NCBI GenBank assembly: GCA_000585055.1
Contig: JEMX01000078.1
Coordinates: 25,442 to 89,441 of the forward strand
Length of the DNA: 64,000 bases
Direction of reading: 5' to 3'
Source of the DNA: Candidatus Accumulibacter appositus
GTDB taxonomy: Bacteria > Pseudomonadota > Gammaproteobacteria > Burkholderiales > Rhodocyclaceae
Shown one piece after another: positions 46,945 through 55,126 of the stretch. The notes under the pieces are model-generated. The model was not told the origin of the DNA and ran no database searches. It was given only the letters and a program-made list of their open reading frames with translations. Made by a program: the position numbers and the translations under genes. Every line of letters starts with the position of its first letter. Position 1 is the first letter of the stretch.

Positions 46945-47487
46945 ATGACCACTCACCTCGACCGTCTGCTGTTCGCCCAAGGGGGCCAATGCTTCTTCTG
47001 CCGCAAGCCACTGCCGAAAGCCGAAGCTTCCGTTGAACATCTGGTGGCCAGCGCAAACGGTGGCACGAACGACGACGGCAACTGCGTGGCATGCTGTAAG
47101 GCCCTAAACCACCTGCTGGCCTCCAAGTCCATCAAGGACAAGATGCAGATCGTCCTCAACCAACGCGGCCACATCGTCTGTCCAGATAATGTTTCCCCAC
47201 AGCCGAACCCAGCACCGACCGTCAGTCCAGCGACGGCTGCCCCAAAGCCAACTCCGGCAGCGGTAAATGGAGCAAGCACAGCCATCGACCTTGTGCAGTC
47301 AGACCTGAAGAAACGGGGCGCATCGCGACCACGGAAAGTCTCGACCTTGACCAGTACCATCAAGGCACTACTCAAGCAGCAACAGAAGCCCAATTCTGAT
47401 GCTGAGGTCGCAAACTTGATCGCGGAGCTTCAGAAGCGGGGCAAGGTGATCGTCAGTGATACCAACGTTACCTACAAGCTAGGCTGA
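46945..47487 (+). CDS. HNH-like nuclease domain protein
   Basis: 180 residues. The N-terminal domain has C-x2-C (CFFCRKPL), EHLVASANGG (HNH His), then DDGNCVACCKALNH, a Cys-containing HNH pattern. A Pro/Ala linker follows, then a C-terminal winged-helix-like segment (TSTIKALLKQQQKPNSDAEV). It could be an accessory nuclease of an island. Active-site completeness is uncertain. Confidence 0.7.
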   Translation: MTTHLDRLLFAQGGQCFFCRKPLPKAEASVEHLVASANGGTNDDGNCVACCKALNHLLASKSIKDKMQIVLNQRGHIVCPDNVSPQPNPAPTVSPATAAPKPTPAAVNGASTAIDLVQSDLKKRGASRPRKVSTLTSTIKALLKQQQKPNSDAEVANLIAELQKRGKVIVSDTNVTYKLG

Positions 47488-47511
47488 CCGCCATTCGGGT
47501 GGATGCCAGCC

Positions 47512-47589
47512 ATGAGCGCCAGCAGCGCTATCCAAAGCGGGTCCGGCTACACCTTCGGCAGGCGTACATCACTGAGGGGCGAGCGATGT
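47512..47589 (+). pseudogene. Decayed copy of the small gene at 44775-44978
   Basis: It begins ATGAGCGCCAGCAGC as at 44775, continues with a similar TATCCAAA segment, then jumps to the GCGTACATCACTGAG-type 3' part and stops. Most of the middle is missing. Confidence 0.6.
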
Positions 47590-48102
47590 TAGCAGTTGCG
47601 TAGACCCGCTGAAATTCGCCGTCGACGGACGTCGCCATTTCCGCTCGCGTCAATCCTGCGATCTCGGCGGCCGGCAGTCAACCGCTTGGCGATAGACCGA
47701 AAGAAGTTCACAGCGGCTCATTTTTCGGCCAGAATCTTGCCCTGCTTTGGGCGCTATCGCAGCTCTGGGCGCAGATTTCGCGGATTCGCTCAAGGAAGTA
47801 ATTCAGTTGGCAGCAGGGGCAAGCCCGACTTGTCAGGGTGCGATTCCGTTTCCGGCGCTGCTGACGTCGAAGGCGACCGAGGGAACTGCAGCTAGCCTAG
47901 GCCTCGTATGGCGATGCTTCCTATTGCTGTCGTCTTGGCGAGAGCGTTTCAACGGAGGGCCACGGATGCGGAACAGCTCACTCGCGAAGTCCGGGCGCAA
48001 CTCGCCTGACCGACTTGGACTCGCCTGTCGAGACGCGCTTTCCGTGGGCTGGAATTCATGGAATTCAAAACTGTCGCCTTTCGCGACCTACGATGGATCG
48101 TC
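47590..48102. other. Gap without supported genes
   Basis: No frame with family features. Probably eroded accessory DNA before the toxin-antitoxin pair. Confidence 0.4.
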
Positions 48103-48456
48103 ATGAGCAAGATCACCGGCATCAAACCGACCCCCAGGCAGGCCATGGAGTGGGTCAAGGAAGTCGGCAACGGCAAGCGGCGCCTGGTTTTCAGCGAGCC
48201 TGCCGAGGTGCGGATGAAGCACCGGCACATCGGTCGCCGGCAGGTGCTGGAGACCTTGAAGAACGGTCTGGTCAGCGAGCCGCTGCACATGGATGCGCAC
48301 GGCGACTGGCGGTGCAACCTGAGCTGGTTCCATGCCGGCGCTCGCTTGACGGTCGGCGTAATTTTCAGGCTTGCCGAAGCCCCTGAAGGTAGGGAGGGTG
48401 CCGAGGACCGCGAGAGCGGTGCTTTGGCCGTGGTAGCGACGGTAGTCGAGGGCTGA
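48103..48456 (+). CDS. DUF4258 protein, probable toxin of a toxin-antitoxin pair
   Basis: 117 residues from the ATG at 48103 (48058 is an alternative). The core RMKHRHIGRRQVLETLKNGL followed by GDWRCNLSWFHAGARLTVGV and VVATVVE fits DUF4258, a RelE-like fold found in type II toxins. It is followed after 1 nt by an HTH gene, the usual toxin-first order of such pairs. Confidence 0.72.
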   Translation: MSKITGIKPTPRQAMEWVKEVGNGKRRLVFSEPAEVRMKHRHIGRRQVLETLKNGLVSEPLHMDAHGDWRCNLSWFHAGARLTVGVIFRLAEAPEGREGAEDRESGALAVVATVVEG

Positions 48457-48457
48457 G

Positions 48458-48910
48458 ATGAGCGACATGCTGAAGTATGAAGACTGTGGGCTGAAGAACA
48501 TCTGGTTGGCGAGCGGTTTCAGCTACGAGGATGTCGATGGGCTGGGCCCGTGCCTCGAGATTTACGATATCGATGGTCTGCACCGGACCATCGGCCACCA
48601 CCTGGTGGACTACAAGCGGCGCCTGACGGGCGTCGAGATCCGCTTCCTGCGCCTCGAAATGGGCATGTCGCAGAAGCGGCTTGGCGATTGCCTGGGGGTC
48701 GACGAGCAAAGCGCTTCGCTCTGGGAGCGCGGCAAGCGTCGGCCAACCCTTGCCGCCGAGCGGATGCTGCGGCTGATGTACCTCGAGCATATCGACGGCG
48801 CGACGCGCGTGACCGAACTGATCACGCAGTGGAATGAGACCGATCGCCAGAAGGACGAAGCGCGCCAGGTCTTCGAAGAGACCGAAGCTGGCTGGCGCTT
48901 GGCCGCGTAG
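48458..48910 (+). CDS. HTH antitoxin (MqsA/HigA-like)
   Basis: 150 residues. N-terminal ~50 residues may bind the toxin. The HTH is IRFLRLEMGMSQKRLGDCLG with VDEQSASLWERGKRRP. A charged C-terminal tail follows. The start is one nt after the toxin stop. Likely autoregulates the pair. Confidence 0.78.
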   Translation: MSDMLKYEDCGLKNIWLASGFSYEDVDGLGPCLEIYDIDGLHRTIGHHLVDYKRRLTGVEIRFLRLEMGMSQKRLGDCLGVDEQSASLWERGKRRPTLAAERMLRLMYLEHIDGATRVTELITQWNETDRQKDEARQVFEETEAGWRLAA

Positions 48911-49072
48911 ACCCTCGCGCGCCCGCGTGGCGCCCGCCCGGTCGGGCGCGCCTTGGTGCTTGCCTGAAGCCGTTACGGATGTTGTTCCGGGTTCGGACTT
49001 GGCGTTATCCTGCACGCCTTGTGCTCCACGGACTCACCGTGCACTCACTGAACCCGGCTTTCGAATTACCCA

Positions 49073-50215
49073 ATGGAGACAATCGTGCCCGCACTCCTTC
49101 CCCAACCCGATCCCGATGGTCTGCTCGAATACTCCGTGGTCTATACCGACCGCGCCCTCAACCACATGTCACGGCGCTTCCAGGGCGTGATGAATGACAT
49201 CTCGCGGATCATCAAGACCGTCTACAACGCCAAAGCCGCGATCGTCGTTCCAGGTAGTGGCACCTTCGGCATGGAAGCCGTCGCCCGTCAGTTTGCCACC
49301 GACAAGAAATGCCTGATCATCCGCAATGGTTGGTTCAGCTTTCGCTGGACGCAGATCCTGGCCATGGGAGGAATCGCCTCGGAAAGCGTGGCCATGGTCG
49401 CCCGGCCAGTCGATCAGGAACGGCAGGCCGCGTTTGCGCCGCCGCCGATCGAAGAGGTGGTGGCCAGCATCCGCGCCGAAAAGCCGCAGATCGTCTTCGC
49501 GCCGCACGTCGAAACCGCCTCCGGCCTGATGCTTCCCGATGATTACCTGCGCGCCATCGGCGCCGCGGTGCGTGCCGTCGATGGTCTCTTCATCCTTGAT
49601 TGCGTCGCCTCCGGTACGGTCTGGGTGGACATGGTCGCCAACGACGTCGATGTCCTGATCAGCGCGCCGCAGAAAGGCTGGACCGGCTCCCCGTGCTGCG
49701 CCCTGGTTGCGCTTGGCGAGCGCGCCCGTGCGCGCATCGACGAAACCACCAGCAGCAGCTTTGCCTGCGACCTCAAGAAGTGGTTGCAGATCATGGAAGC
49801 CTACGAGAAAGGCGGCCATGCCTACCACGCGACAATGCCTACCGACGCCCTGGCGTCCTTGCGCGACGTGATGCTCGAAACCGAACAGTACGGCTTCGAG
49901 CGCGTCCGCAGGGAGCAGCAGGAACTCGGTCGTCGGGTCCGCGAGCTGCTCACCAGCAAGGGTTTCAAGAGCGTCGCCGGCGAGGGCTTCCAGGCCCCCG
50001 GGGTGGTCGTCAGCTACACCGACGATCCGGATATCCAGTCCGGCAAGAAATTCGTCGCCATCGGCGTGCAAACCGCCGCCGGCGTGCCCATGCAATGCGA
50101 CGAACCGGCCGATTTCCGCAGTTTCCGCATCGGTCTGTTCGGCCTCGAGAAGCTGCACAATCCGGACCGGACAGTAAACAGCCTTGCCGCTGCGCTCGAT
50201 GCGGTGAAGGGCTGA
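49073..50215 (+). CDS. Class V aminotransferase (alanine/serine-glyoxylate type)
   Basis: 380-residue PLP enzyme. PLP contacts: VVPGSGTFGMEAVARQF, the Asp in LFILDCVASGTVWV, and the Schiff-base Lys in ISAPQKGWTGSPCC. The family includes alanine-glyoxylate and serine-pyruvate aminotransferases; substrate is not readable. Transcribed alone, mscS follows after about 115 nt. Confidence 0.88.
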   Translation: METIVPALLPQPDPDGLLEYSVVYTDRALNHMSRRFQGVMNDISRIIKTVYNAKAAIVVPGSGTFGMEAVARQFATDKKCLIIRNGWFSFRWTQILAMGGIASESVAMVARPVDQERQAAFAPPPIEEVVASIRAEKPQIVFAPHVETASGLMLPDDYLRAIGAAVRAVDGLFILDCVASGTVWVDMVANDVDVLISAPQKGWTGSPCCALVALGERARARIDETTSSSFACDLKKWLQIMEAYEKGGHAYHATMPTDALASLRDVMLETEQYGFERVRREQQELGRRVRELLTSKGFKSVAGEGFQAPGVVVSYTDDPDIQSGKKFVAIGVQTAAGVPMQCDEPADFRSFRIGLFGLEKLHNPDRTVNSLAAALDAVKG

Positions 50216-50330
50216 GGAGCGGTGTGGCCAGCGAGCTTGGCACCTGGCTTGCCGTCGCGTAGCGGAAAAAGAAGCTGCGGGCGATTGCAGGAGCCGTCAC
50301 TGAAACGCTAGAAAAGCAAAGGAAACACGC

Positions 50331-51212
50331 ATGGAGAATGGCACGGTCGCGGCCGTCGAGAAAGCCGCTGCGCAAGTCCTCGATTACACCAACGTTGACC
50401 AGGCGATCATTCTGGTGACCGAGCAGGGGATGTCGATCGGCCTGAAAGTGGTCGCCGCAGTCCTGATCTTCGTCGTCGGGCGATGGCTCGCGAAACTGGT
50501 GACCAATCTCGCGCGCAAGGCTTTCCAGAAGACGGGCATGGAGGACACCCTTGAGAAGTTCCTCTGCAACATGCTCAGCGCCGTGCTGCTGGTGGTGGTG
50601 ATCATCGCCGCCATCGGCGCCCTGGGCGTGCAGACGACCTCGCTGCTGGCGGTGCTCGGCGCCGCCGGACTGGCCATCGGTCTGGCCCTGCAGGGCTCGC
50701 TGTCCAACTTCGCGTCCGGGGTGCTGATCGTCGCCTTTCGCCCGTACAAGGTCGGCGACTTCATCGAAGCCGCCGGTGTCGCCGGGACTGTCAAGGAAGT
50801 GCAGATTCTCACGACCATCATCCACTCGCCCGACAACAAGAAGATCCTGGTGCCCAACAGCCAGATCATGGCCGGGACGATCATCAACTATTCGGCCAAC
50901 GACACGCGGCGTCTGGACATGATCGTTGGCTGCAGCTATGGCGACAATCTGGACGAAGTTCGCCAGGTGTTGAACGAGCTCGTCGCCAGCGACGAACGGA
51001 TCCTCAAGGATCCTGCGCCGACGATCGAAGTGGTCGCCCTCGCTGACAGCAGCGTCAATTTCGTCGTCCGCCCGTGGGTCAATTCGGGCGACTACTGGGC
51101 GGTGCACTTCCACCTGCACGAACAGGTCAAGAAGCGCTTCGACGCCGCCGGGCTGAACATCCCCTTCCCGCAGCGGGATGTGCATGTTTATCAGCAGCGG
51201 CCTGGTAGCTGA
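50331..51212 (+). CDS. mscS: Small-conductance mechanosensitive channel (MscS family)
   Basis: 293 residues. Three membrane segments, the third being the Gly/Ala-rich pore helix (LLAVLGAAGLAIGLALQGSL) ending SNFASGVLIV. The beta domain follows with PYKVGDFIEAAGVAGTVKEV and the C-terminal domain ends NIPFPQRDVHVY. Protects against hypo-osmotic shock. Confidence 0.95.
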   Translation: MENGTVAAVEKAAAQVLDYTNVDQAIILVTEQGMSIGLKVVAAVLIFVVGRWLAKLVTNLARKAFQKTGMEDTLEKFLCNMLSAVLLVVVIIAAIGALGVQTTSLLAVLGAAGLAIGLALQGSLSNFASGVLIVAFRPYKVGDFIEAAGVAGTVKEVQILTTIIHSPDNKKILVPNSQIMAGTIINYSANDTRRLDMIVGCSYGDNLDEVRQVLNELVASDERILKDPAPTIEVVALADSSVNFVVRPWVNSGDYWAVHFHLHEQVKKRFDAAGLNIPFPQRDVHVYQQRPGS

Positions 51213-51307
51213 TCTTCGGGGTGCGCGACAGGGCAGGGGGGCGGTACTGTTTGCTGTGCCAAGTGCCGATTCCCCGTTAGCCCGCAAGCCGTCGGTGGCG
51301 AGCTGAT

Positions 51308-51685
51308 ATGAGACGCGGTGACATCTGACTGGTCTCGCTTGATTCGACCGAAGGGTGCGAGCAGCGTGGTAGCCGTCCCGTCCTGATCGTGTCGCCTGCC
51401 GAGTTCAACGAGGCAACGAAGTTGCCGGTGGTTTGCCCAATCACCACTGGCGGTGACTTCGCGCGGCGAATTGGCGTTGCTGTCCCCGTGACTGGCATCA
51501 GAACAAGCGGCGTCGTTCGCTGCGATCAGCCGCGTGTGCTCGTTCCTGGCGCTCGCAATGCGCGCAAGTTGGGCTGCGTGCCAGCAGCGATCATGGAAGA
51601 GATGCTGGCGAGACTTGCCCCGATTTTCGAGGAAGCAAGAACAAGGCGCGTCAGCGGACGCTCTGCTCCATCCAGTCTACAATGA
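51308..51685 (+). pseudogene. MazF/PemK-like toxin with premature stop at codon 7
   Basis: The frame reads MRRGDI, a TGA at 51326, then LVSLDSTEGCEQRGSRPVLI, SPAEFNEATKLPVVCPITTG and IMEEMLARLAPIFEEARTR. MazF-type endoribonucleases normally have Trp at the TGA position, so a single G-to-A change (TGG to TGA) explains it. A GTG at 51389 could give a shortened product. No antitoxin gene precedes it. Confidence 0.8.
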
Positions 51686-51757
51686 GTTCTTTTCCTTGCT
51701 CCCCCTGTTTCGCCAGTGCGCTGGCCATCGCCTATTCCGTATTCCGTATTCCCTCTC

Positions 51758-53284
51758 ATGACCCTCCATTCGAACATCGATCAGCACAGCGGCCCGCTGG
51801 CAATCCTGCTGCAACTCACCGAGTTGCTGCCCGAGAATTACGCGCAATATCGCCCGCTGGTTGCGGACGGCTTGGCTTTCTTCCTGCAGCGCCTTTCGCC
51901 GCTCCGGCAGCAGGCCATCGTTGCCGCACAACTTGAACTGCCGAGTTCTGCCAGTCGTGAGCGGCGCGTGCTCAGCCTGTTTCGCCTCTGCCCGACACTG
52001 CACAAGCTGGGGCAGGTGGTGGCCCACGATCGGCGCCTGTCGGCGGATTTGCGCCAGCGTTTGCAGGAACTCGAAACCCTGGCGCCGACCGATTCGCTGG
52101 CGGCGCTGCGGCCGCTGCTCGATCGCGAGGTGGGCCCTGTCGCCGGTCTGCAGTTGGGGACGGAGACAATCGCCGAGGGCAGCGTCGCCGTGGTCGTGCC
52201 TTTTGTCTGGCGTCACGCGACGGATGGACTGCCGCAGCGGGGCGTGTTCAAGGTGCTGCGCCCGGGAGTGCAGGACAGACTGGAGGAAGAACTCGCCATC
52301 TGGCCGCTGCTTGGGACATTCCTGGAAGAACGCTGCGTTCACCACGGCCTGCCGGTGCTCGACTATGGCAATACGCTGGAAACGGTTGCCCGTCTGCTGG
52401 CCAACGAAGTCCGCCTGGACCAGGAACAGGAGCACCTGCGGCAGGCGGCCGATTTCTACGCCGCTGCACCGGATATTCTCATCCCCCGCCTGTTTCCCTT
52501 CTGCACGCCCTTGGTCACGGCGATGGAAAGGGTCGATGGCTGCAAGGTGACCCACCAGGATTTGCCGGCCGGGGAAATGCGCCAGCGTGCCGAGCGGGTG
52601 ATCAGGGCCTTGGTGGCCCAGCCCTTCTGGGGCAGTGACGAGGCAGGAGCCCTGTTTCATGCCGACCCGCACGCCGGCAACCTCTTCGCCACCCCGGATG
52701 GACGCCTGGCGATCATCGATTGGGCACTCACCACCCGGCTGACGAAGGCGCAGTGCGAGGCGGTGGTGCAACTCGGTCTGGGTGCGGCGACGCTCAACGA
52801 AGCGCGTGTATGCACGGCAATCGCGGCGCTGGGGCAACTGCGCGACGAAGCCCGGGTGCGAGTGGGGGTCAGCAAAGCGATTCAGCAGGTACGTGCGGGC
52901 CGCTTCCCCGGTTTCGACTGGATGACGTCGCTGATGGATGGTCTGGCAGCGACCTCGGCGGTGCGTTTCCCGGAAGAGATCGCGCTCTTTCGCAAGGCCT
53001 TGCTGACGCTGTCAGGGGTCGCCGCCGATGTTTCCGAGCAGATGGCAATGGATGGCGTGCTCGTCCGCCATGGCGCGGCCAGGTTTCTGCACGGCCTCCT
53101 CTGGCGGCGCCCCTGGGCCTGGGCGGATTCCCGCGCTGTCGGTGCCCACCTCTCGACGGCCGACCTAGTCGGGCTGTGGGTTGACCTGCCGGCGACCACG
53201 CTGCGCTTTCTGGCGGGCAATCGCGGCGATAGGGGCAAAATGGGCGATCACCGCAGGCCTGGCGGCGGACTGGCGCGGCAGTAG
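51758..53284 (+). CDS. ABC1/UbiB-like atypical kinase family protein
   Basis: 508 residues. Kinase-like features are LHKLGQVVAHDRRLSADLRQ (KxGQ-like), GVFKVLRPGVQDRLEEEL (nucleotide-binding Lys), FHADPHAGNLFATPDGRLAI (HxDPHxGN catalytic loop) and IIDWALTTRL (DFG-like). It is divergent from canonical UbiB, which lies in the ubiquinone operon. The start at 51758 begins the alignable part. Function unknown, possibly a lipid or quinone-related kinase. Confidence 0.78.
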   Translation: MTLHSNIDQHSGPLAILLQLTELLPENYAQYRPLVADGLAFFLQRLSPLRQQAIVAAQLELPSSASRERRVLSLFRLCPTLHKLGQVVAHDRRLSADLRQRLQELETLAPTDSLAALRPLLDREVGPVAGLQLGTETIAEGSVAVVVPFVWRHATDGLPQRGVFKVLRPGVQDRLEEELAIWPLLGTFLEERCVHHGLPVLDYGNTLETVARLLANEVRLDQEQEHLRQAADFYAAAPDILIPRLFPFCTPLVTAMERVDGCKVTHQDLPAGEMRQRAERVIRALVAQPFWGSDEAGALFHADPHAGNLFATPDGRLAIIDWALTTRLTKAQCEAVVQLGLGAATLNEARVCTAIAALGQLRDEARVRVGVSKAIQQVRAGRFPGFDWMTSLMDGLAATSAVRFPEEIALFRKALLTLSGVAADVSEQMAMDGVLVRHGAARFLHGLLWRRPWAWADSRAVGAHLSTADLVGLWVDLPATTLRFLAGNRGDRGKMGDHRRPGGGLARQ

Positions 53285-53452
53285 CCGGTCTCCTCGCGGG
53301 CATCCTTGATGAGCGCGAGTCGACAAGGCTTCACGGCCTCCGCCTCGATTCGCAAGCCGCGACGCCTGTCTGGAACTCGACCCCAGAGATGCCCCACGGC
53401 CAGGCATCGGTATATCCCGACAAGATAGGCGCCCGAGAACGCAGGCAGGCTG

Positions 53453-54970
53453 CTATGAGCTTTGCCGCTCGCGTTCTTTCTGGTCCTCAATCGCTTTGTC
53501 CAGAAGCAGAATCCCCTCCGACAAGCCGGGCAGGTCGATGCCATGGTCGACCAGAGTGCTTTGCAGCGTGTTCCGAAAGCTCTCGATCTGCCAGGTCGCC
53601 GTCGAGCGCTTGATCCCTGCCTCGAGGTGCGTGATGAAGCCGTCCTGTTCGCGTCGGTAGAGATGGATCTCGGCAAGGTCGTAGAAGCACCACGGCGGAT
53701 CTGCGGGAGGCGTGGCTTGCGCCTGTGCCTTGCGCATCGATTCCGCGCGCTCGAGCCGGTCACCCAGGGGGGCCAAGTCGATCTTGCCCGTCCGTGCCGC
53801 TTCGAGCTTGATCGCGTTAAGCAGCGGGTAGGGATGTCCGTCGGACACCTCGGCGGCCTTCATGTACATGCGATAGGCGCCGTCGGGGTCTTTTCGAACC
53901 TTGCTCTCGACGCCCCCGAGTGAGGCCCAGGCGTCGAAGTCGTTGGGGTTCAGCCGGGTCGCGCGCTGCAGTGAGGTGCTGCCGTCGGGCATCCAGCTCG
54001 CCTTCTTCCGCTGCTCCGCAGGAATCATCCGCGCAATCAGTCCCTCGGCGATCCCCTTCTCCTTCCAGGCCTCCGCGTAGTCCGGAGCCAGCTTGCTGAG
54101 GGTCGTGAACTCTTCGAGCGCCTCATAGTTGCGCCCCTGCTGCTTGAGGACCAGTCCCAGCCGCATGCGCGCCAACAGATTCGTGGCATCGAAGCGCAGT
54201 GCCGCCCAGTAGTGAATTCGGGCGCTCTCCAGCTCGTTGACCCGAACGGCTTCCTCTGCGTCGCGCATCAGGTTTTCGACCTCCTGCTTTCGCCACTCGG
54301 ACTGAAGCGCCTGCAGCGCGGCCTGGCTTGCTGCCCCGTGCGGGCGCAGCGGATCGTTAGACTGATCGGGCGCAGAGGGCGATGCACCGCCGTGGCGGGG
54401 CGGCTCTGCCTGGCCGCTCCATTGCGACCGTAGAGCGAGGCGAACAGGGCTGTCGAGGCGATTTCGTTTGAGCGTGTCGGTGAGCACCTTGGTGATGAAG
54501 TCGCGGGACTCGCCGGCCTCGGGGATGGTCGGGTCGCAGTACTCGAAGACCTTGATGGTCGCGATGTCGAAGGGAATCGAGTGCCCTTGTTGGCGAAAGA
54601 TGACCGTGCCCGCTTCCTGGGTCGCGTGCCGCGCGCCGATTTCGTAGAAGACGTTGGGGTTCAAGCCACTGATGTCCGCGAAGGCGAGGCGGCTGTACAT
54701 GATGTATTCGAACATGTCCTGGTTGATCGAGCCCGCAAAAGCCTCCATGTCCGTTCGCTTCGGAATCAAGGCCTCGCCTTCGGGCGTCCTGGCGGCGTTG
54801 ATTGCCGGTTCGAAGAGCTTTTCGTAGATCGCCGTGAAATCGACCTTTCGTCCGGCCACCTCCTTGAGGCCAAAAGGCATGATGACGAAGCAGGTGCGTT
54901 CGAGGTCCTCGATCCGTGAGGCTTCGTGGGCAGGGCTTGGGTCGGACTTGTTGATCCTGTCGTGGCTCAT
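53453..54970 (-). CDS. Deoxyribosyltransferase-like/TIR-like domain protein with TPR repeats
   Basis: 505 residues. The start at 54970 follows AAGGAG at 8 nt. N-terminal domain (residues ~25-150): CFVIMPFGLKEVAGRKVDF, RLAFADISGLNPNVFYEIGA and PFDIATIKVFEY. This Rossmann-like domain belongs to the nucleoside 2-deoxyribosyltransferase/TIR-like group that often precedes DUF4071 in bacteria. The C-terminal ~280 residues are helical repeats of TPR type (ARIHYWAALRFDATNLLARM, YEALEEFTTLSKLAPDYAEA). It lies 156 nt downstream of the patatin gene on the same strand. Its enzymatic activity is not provable from sequence. Confidence 0.78.
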   Translation of the reverse strand: MSHDRINKSDPSPAHEASRIEDLERTCFVIMPFGLKEVAGRKVDFTAIYEKLFEPAINAARTPEGEALIPKRTDMEAFAGSINQDMFEYIMYSRLAFADISGLNPNVFYEIGARHATQEAGTVIFRQQGHSIPFDIATIKVFEYCDPTIPEAGESRDFITKVLTDTLKRNRLDSPVRLALRSQWSGQAEPPRHGGASPSAPDQSNDPLRPHGAASQAALQALQSEWRKQEVENLMRDAEEAVRVNELESARIHYWAALRFDATNLLARMRLGLVLKQQGRNYEALEEFTTLSKLAPDYAEAWKEKGIAEGLIARMIPAEQRKKASWMPDGSTSLQRATRLNPNDFDAWASLGGVESKVRKDPDGAYRMYMKAAEVSDGHPYPLLNAIKLEAARTGKIDLAPLGDRLERAESMRKAQAQATPPADPPWCFYDLAEIHLYRREQDGFITHLEAGIKRSTATWQIESFRNTLQSTLVDHGIDLPGLSEGILLLDKAIEDQKERERQSS

Positions 54971-55126
54971 CGTGACGTCTCCTTGTTCAGTGTTCGCGCG
55001 ACTCTGCAACGCCGAGATGGGGTCGGCTGCCGACTCCAATCGCCAGTTCGCGAAGTGCGCACTCTTCGTGGTGCAGGCAACTCTCTCCTGGAAAGGGCTC
55101 GATCGACTTCTGGTGAGGACCCTGGG

